Shown here piece by piece: positions 7,009-7,929 of a stretch of DNA of 7,929 nt. This stretch comes from an uncultured Alphaproteobacteria bacterium (GTDB lineage: Bacteria > Pseudomonadota > Alphaproteobacteria > UBA7887). How positions within the stretch are numbered: the first letter of the stretch is position 1; every line of letters begins with the position of its first letter. The notes beneath the pieces are model-generated. The model saw only the letters and a program-made list of their open reading frames with translations, had not been told where the DNA came from and searched no databases. The stretch spans positions 1 to 7,929 of the forward strand of contig CAJWOI010000115.1 in assembly GCA_913044255.1 (NCBI GenBank). The letters are read 5' to 3'. A program made the position numbers and the translations under genes.

Positions 7009-7929
7009 ATGGACAGAGTTGCGAATTCGGAACAACGGGCCTTCCGCGTTGGATTCGTGTTAATTGACGGCTTTGCGCTTATGTCGTATTCGGCCGCCGT
7101 CGAAGTACTCAGGGCCGCGAATCTTCTCGCCGGCAGGCAGCTTTATGCTATTCGGCATGTCCCGGCCACTGGCACCCAGGCGGTTAGTTCCACTGGGGCG
7201 ATTGTGGAGGGAACAGGTAAGGTGGGGGAGGATTTTGATTTTGATCTCGTACTGGTTGTAGCTGGCGGCGATCCCGCAAAATTTCGAGATCGGAAGGTAT
7301 TCCGCTGGCTAAGACAGCTTTCGCAACGAAATATTCGCCTGGGCGGTGTGTCCGGAGGACCCGTGGTTCTTGCCGCTGCAGGGCTAATGGAGGGAAGGAG
7401 AATGACAGTGCACTGGGAGCATGCCGCAGCGCTGGCTGAGGTGTCACCTGCACTGATTATCGAACGAAGCCTTTACGTAATAGACAGAGACCGGATCACT
7501 TGCGCCGGCGGAACTTCCCCCCTTGATATGATGCACGCCATCCTAACCGAGCATCACGGCTCGAGGTTTGCAAGGCAAGTAAGCGATTGGTTCATGCATA
7601 CCGAAGTCCGGCCCTCTGGAGGACCGCAGCGCTCAGGCCTGGCGGAACGATACGGCACAACCCACCCCGCCGTAATCTCGACGATTGAGATGATGGAAAA
7701 CCATATAGCTGATCCACTTGGTTTGCTTCAGTTAGCGGCGCTCACAGGCCGTAGTTCACGCCATCTCAACCGGCTATTTCGCCATAATCTGCGAGAGAGT
7801 ACGATGGCCTTTTATCGTGATATGCGACTTGATATGGCTCACAAATTATTGATGCAATCCCCGCTAACTATCATGGAGATAGCCCTAGCAACCGGATTTT
7901 CAACCGCAGCGCACTTTTCCAAATCTTTT
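7009..7929 (+). CDS. GbdR-like GlxA/AraC-family transcriptional activator, 3' end cut by window
   Basis: 307 codons are visible with no stop, so the end is missing. The N-terminal domain (about 11-190) is a DJ-1/PfpI-like (class I glutamine amidotransferase-like) fold: 'VGFVLIDGFALMSYSAAVE' (14-32), 'LVLVVAGGDP' (80-89) and the elbow 'GGVSGGPVVLAAAGL' (112-126). The nucleophile position is Ser rather than Cys, so it is a ligand-sensing, not catalytic, domain. Also seen are 'VHWEHAAAL' (134-142), 'IDRDRITCAGG' (158-168) and 'SDWFMHTEVRPSGGPQR' (192-208), which are hallmarks of the GbdR type. The AraC domain follows, with a first helix-turn-helix at about 237-258 and the second ('IMEIALATGFSTAAHFSKSF', 288-307) running to the edge. 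GbdR activates glycine betaine, dimethylglycine and sarcosine catabolism genes in Pseudomonas. Divergent position from soxB makes this operon its likely target; effector is inferred. Start chosen at ATG 7009; in-frame TTG 7000 is also possible. Confidence 0.9.
   Translation, partial: MDRVANSEQRAFRVGFVLIDGFALMSYSAAVEVLRAANLLAGRQLYAIRHVPATGTQAVSSTGAIVEGTGKVGEDFDFDLVLVVAGGDPAKFRDRKVFRWLRQLSQRNIRLGGVSGGPVVLAAAGLMEGRRMTVHWEHAAALAEVSPALIIERSLYVIDRDRITCAGGTSPLDMMHAILTEHHGSRFARQVSDWFMHTEVRPSGGPQRSGLAERYGTTHPAVISTIEMMENHIADPLGLLQLAALTGRSSRHLNRLFRHNLRESTMAFYRDMRLDMAHKLLMQSPLTIMEIALATGFSTAAHFSKSF

Overview
The window carries a catabolic operon for N-methylated glycine compounds, read from the minus strand. 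It encodes a four-subunit sarcosine oxidase in the order soxB-soxD-soxA-soxG, followed by an iron-dependent (group III) alcohol dehydrogenase. A GbdR-like GlxA/AraC-family activator gene is divergent from soxB at the right edge and is cut by the window end. At the left edge, on the plus strand and convergent with the operon, is the 3' part of an AIG2-type gamma-glutamylcyclotransferase-like gene.

Organism: a Gram-negative proteobacterium, most likely an alphaproteobacterium. This is inferred from the soxBDAG order, the GbdR-like regulator and protein sequences that read like alphaproteobacterial homologues. The base composition looks mid-range and mixed, roughly 40 to 65 % GC when individual lines are counted by eye. 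That would suit a marine lineage better than a classic high-GC rhizobium, but the sequence does not settle it.

Layout: 1-354 partial GGCT-like gene (+); 355-611 intergenic, with a striking near-palindrome at 463-500; 612-1757 Fe-alcohol dehydrogenase (-); 1758-1865 short gap; 1866-2450 soxG; 2428-5376 soxA; 5373-5660 soxD; 5674-6933 soxB (all -); 6934-7008 divergent promoter region of only 75 bp; 7009 to the end, regulator (+). The sox genes overlap or nearly touch, so they are surely one transcript. The dehydrogenase follows after about 108 bp and is probably part of it.

How it works together: a GbdR-type activator would sense a betaine-derived methylamine such as dimethylglycine and switch on the sox operon. 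SoxB (covalent FMN) and SoxA (FAD/NAD and a GcvT-like folate domain) would oxidatively demethylate sarcosine to glycine and pass the one-carbon unit to tetrahydrofolate, or release it as formaldehyde. The dehydrogenase may handle formaldehyde or an upstream alcohol such as choline. The most unusual point is that SoxD has lost at least three of the four usual zinc ligands (Cys, Cys, Cys), with the fourth position not clearly kept. This marks a divergent heterotetrameric oxidase whose real substrate may not be sarcosine. No mobile element, RNA gene or CRISPR array was seen.
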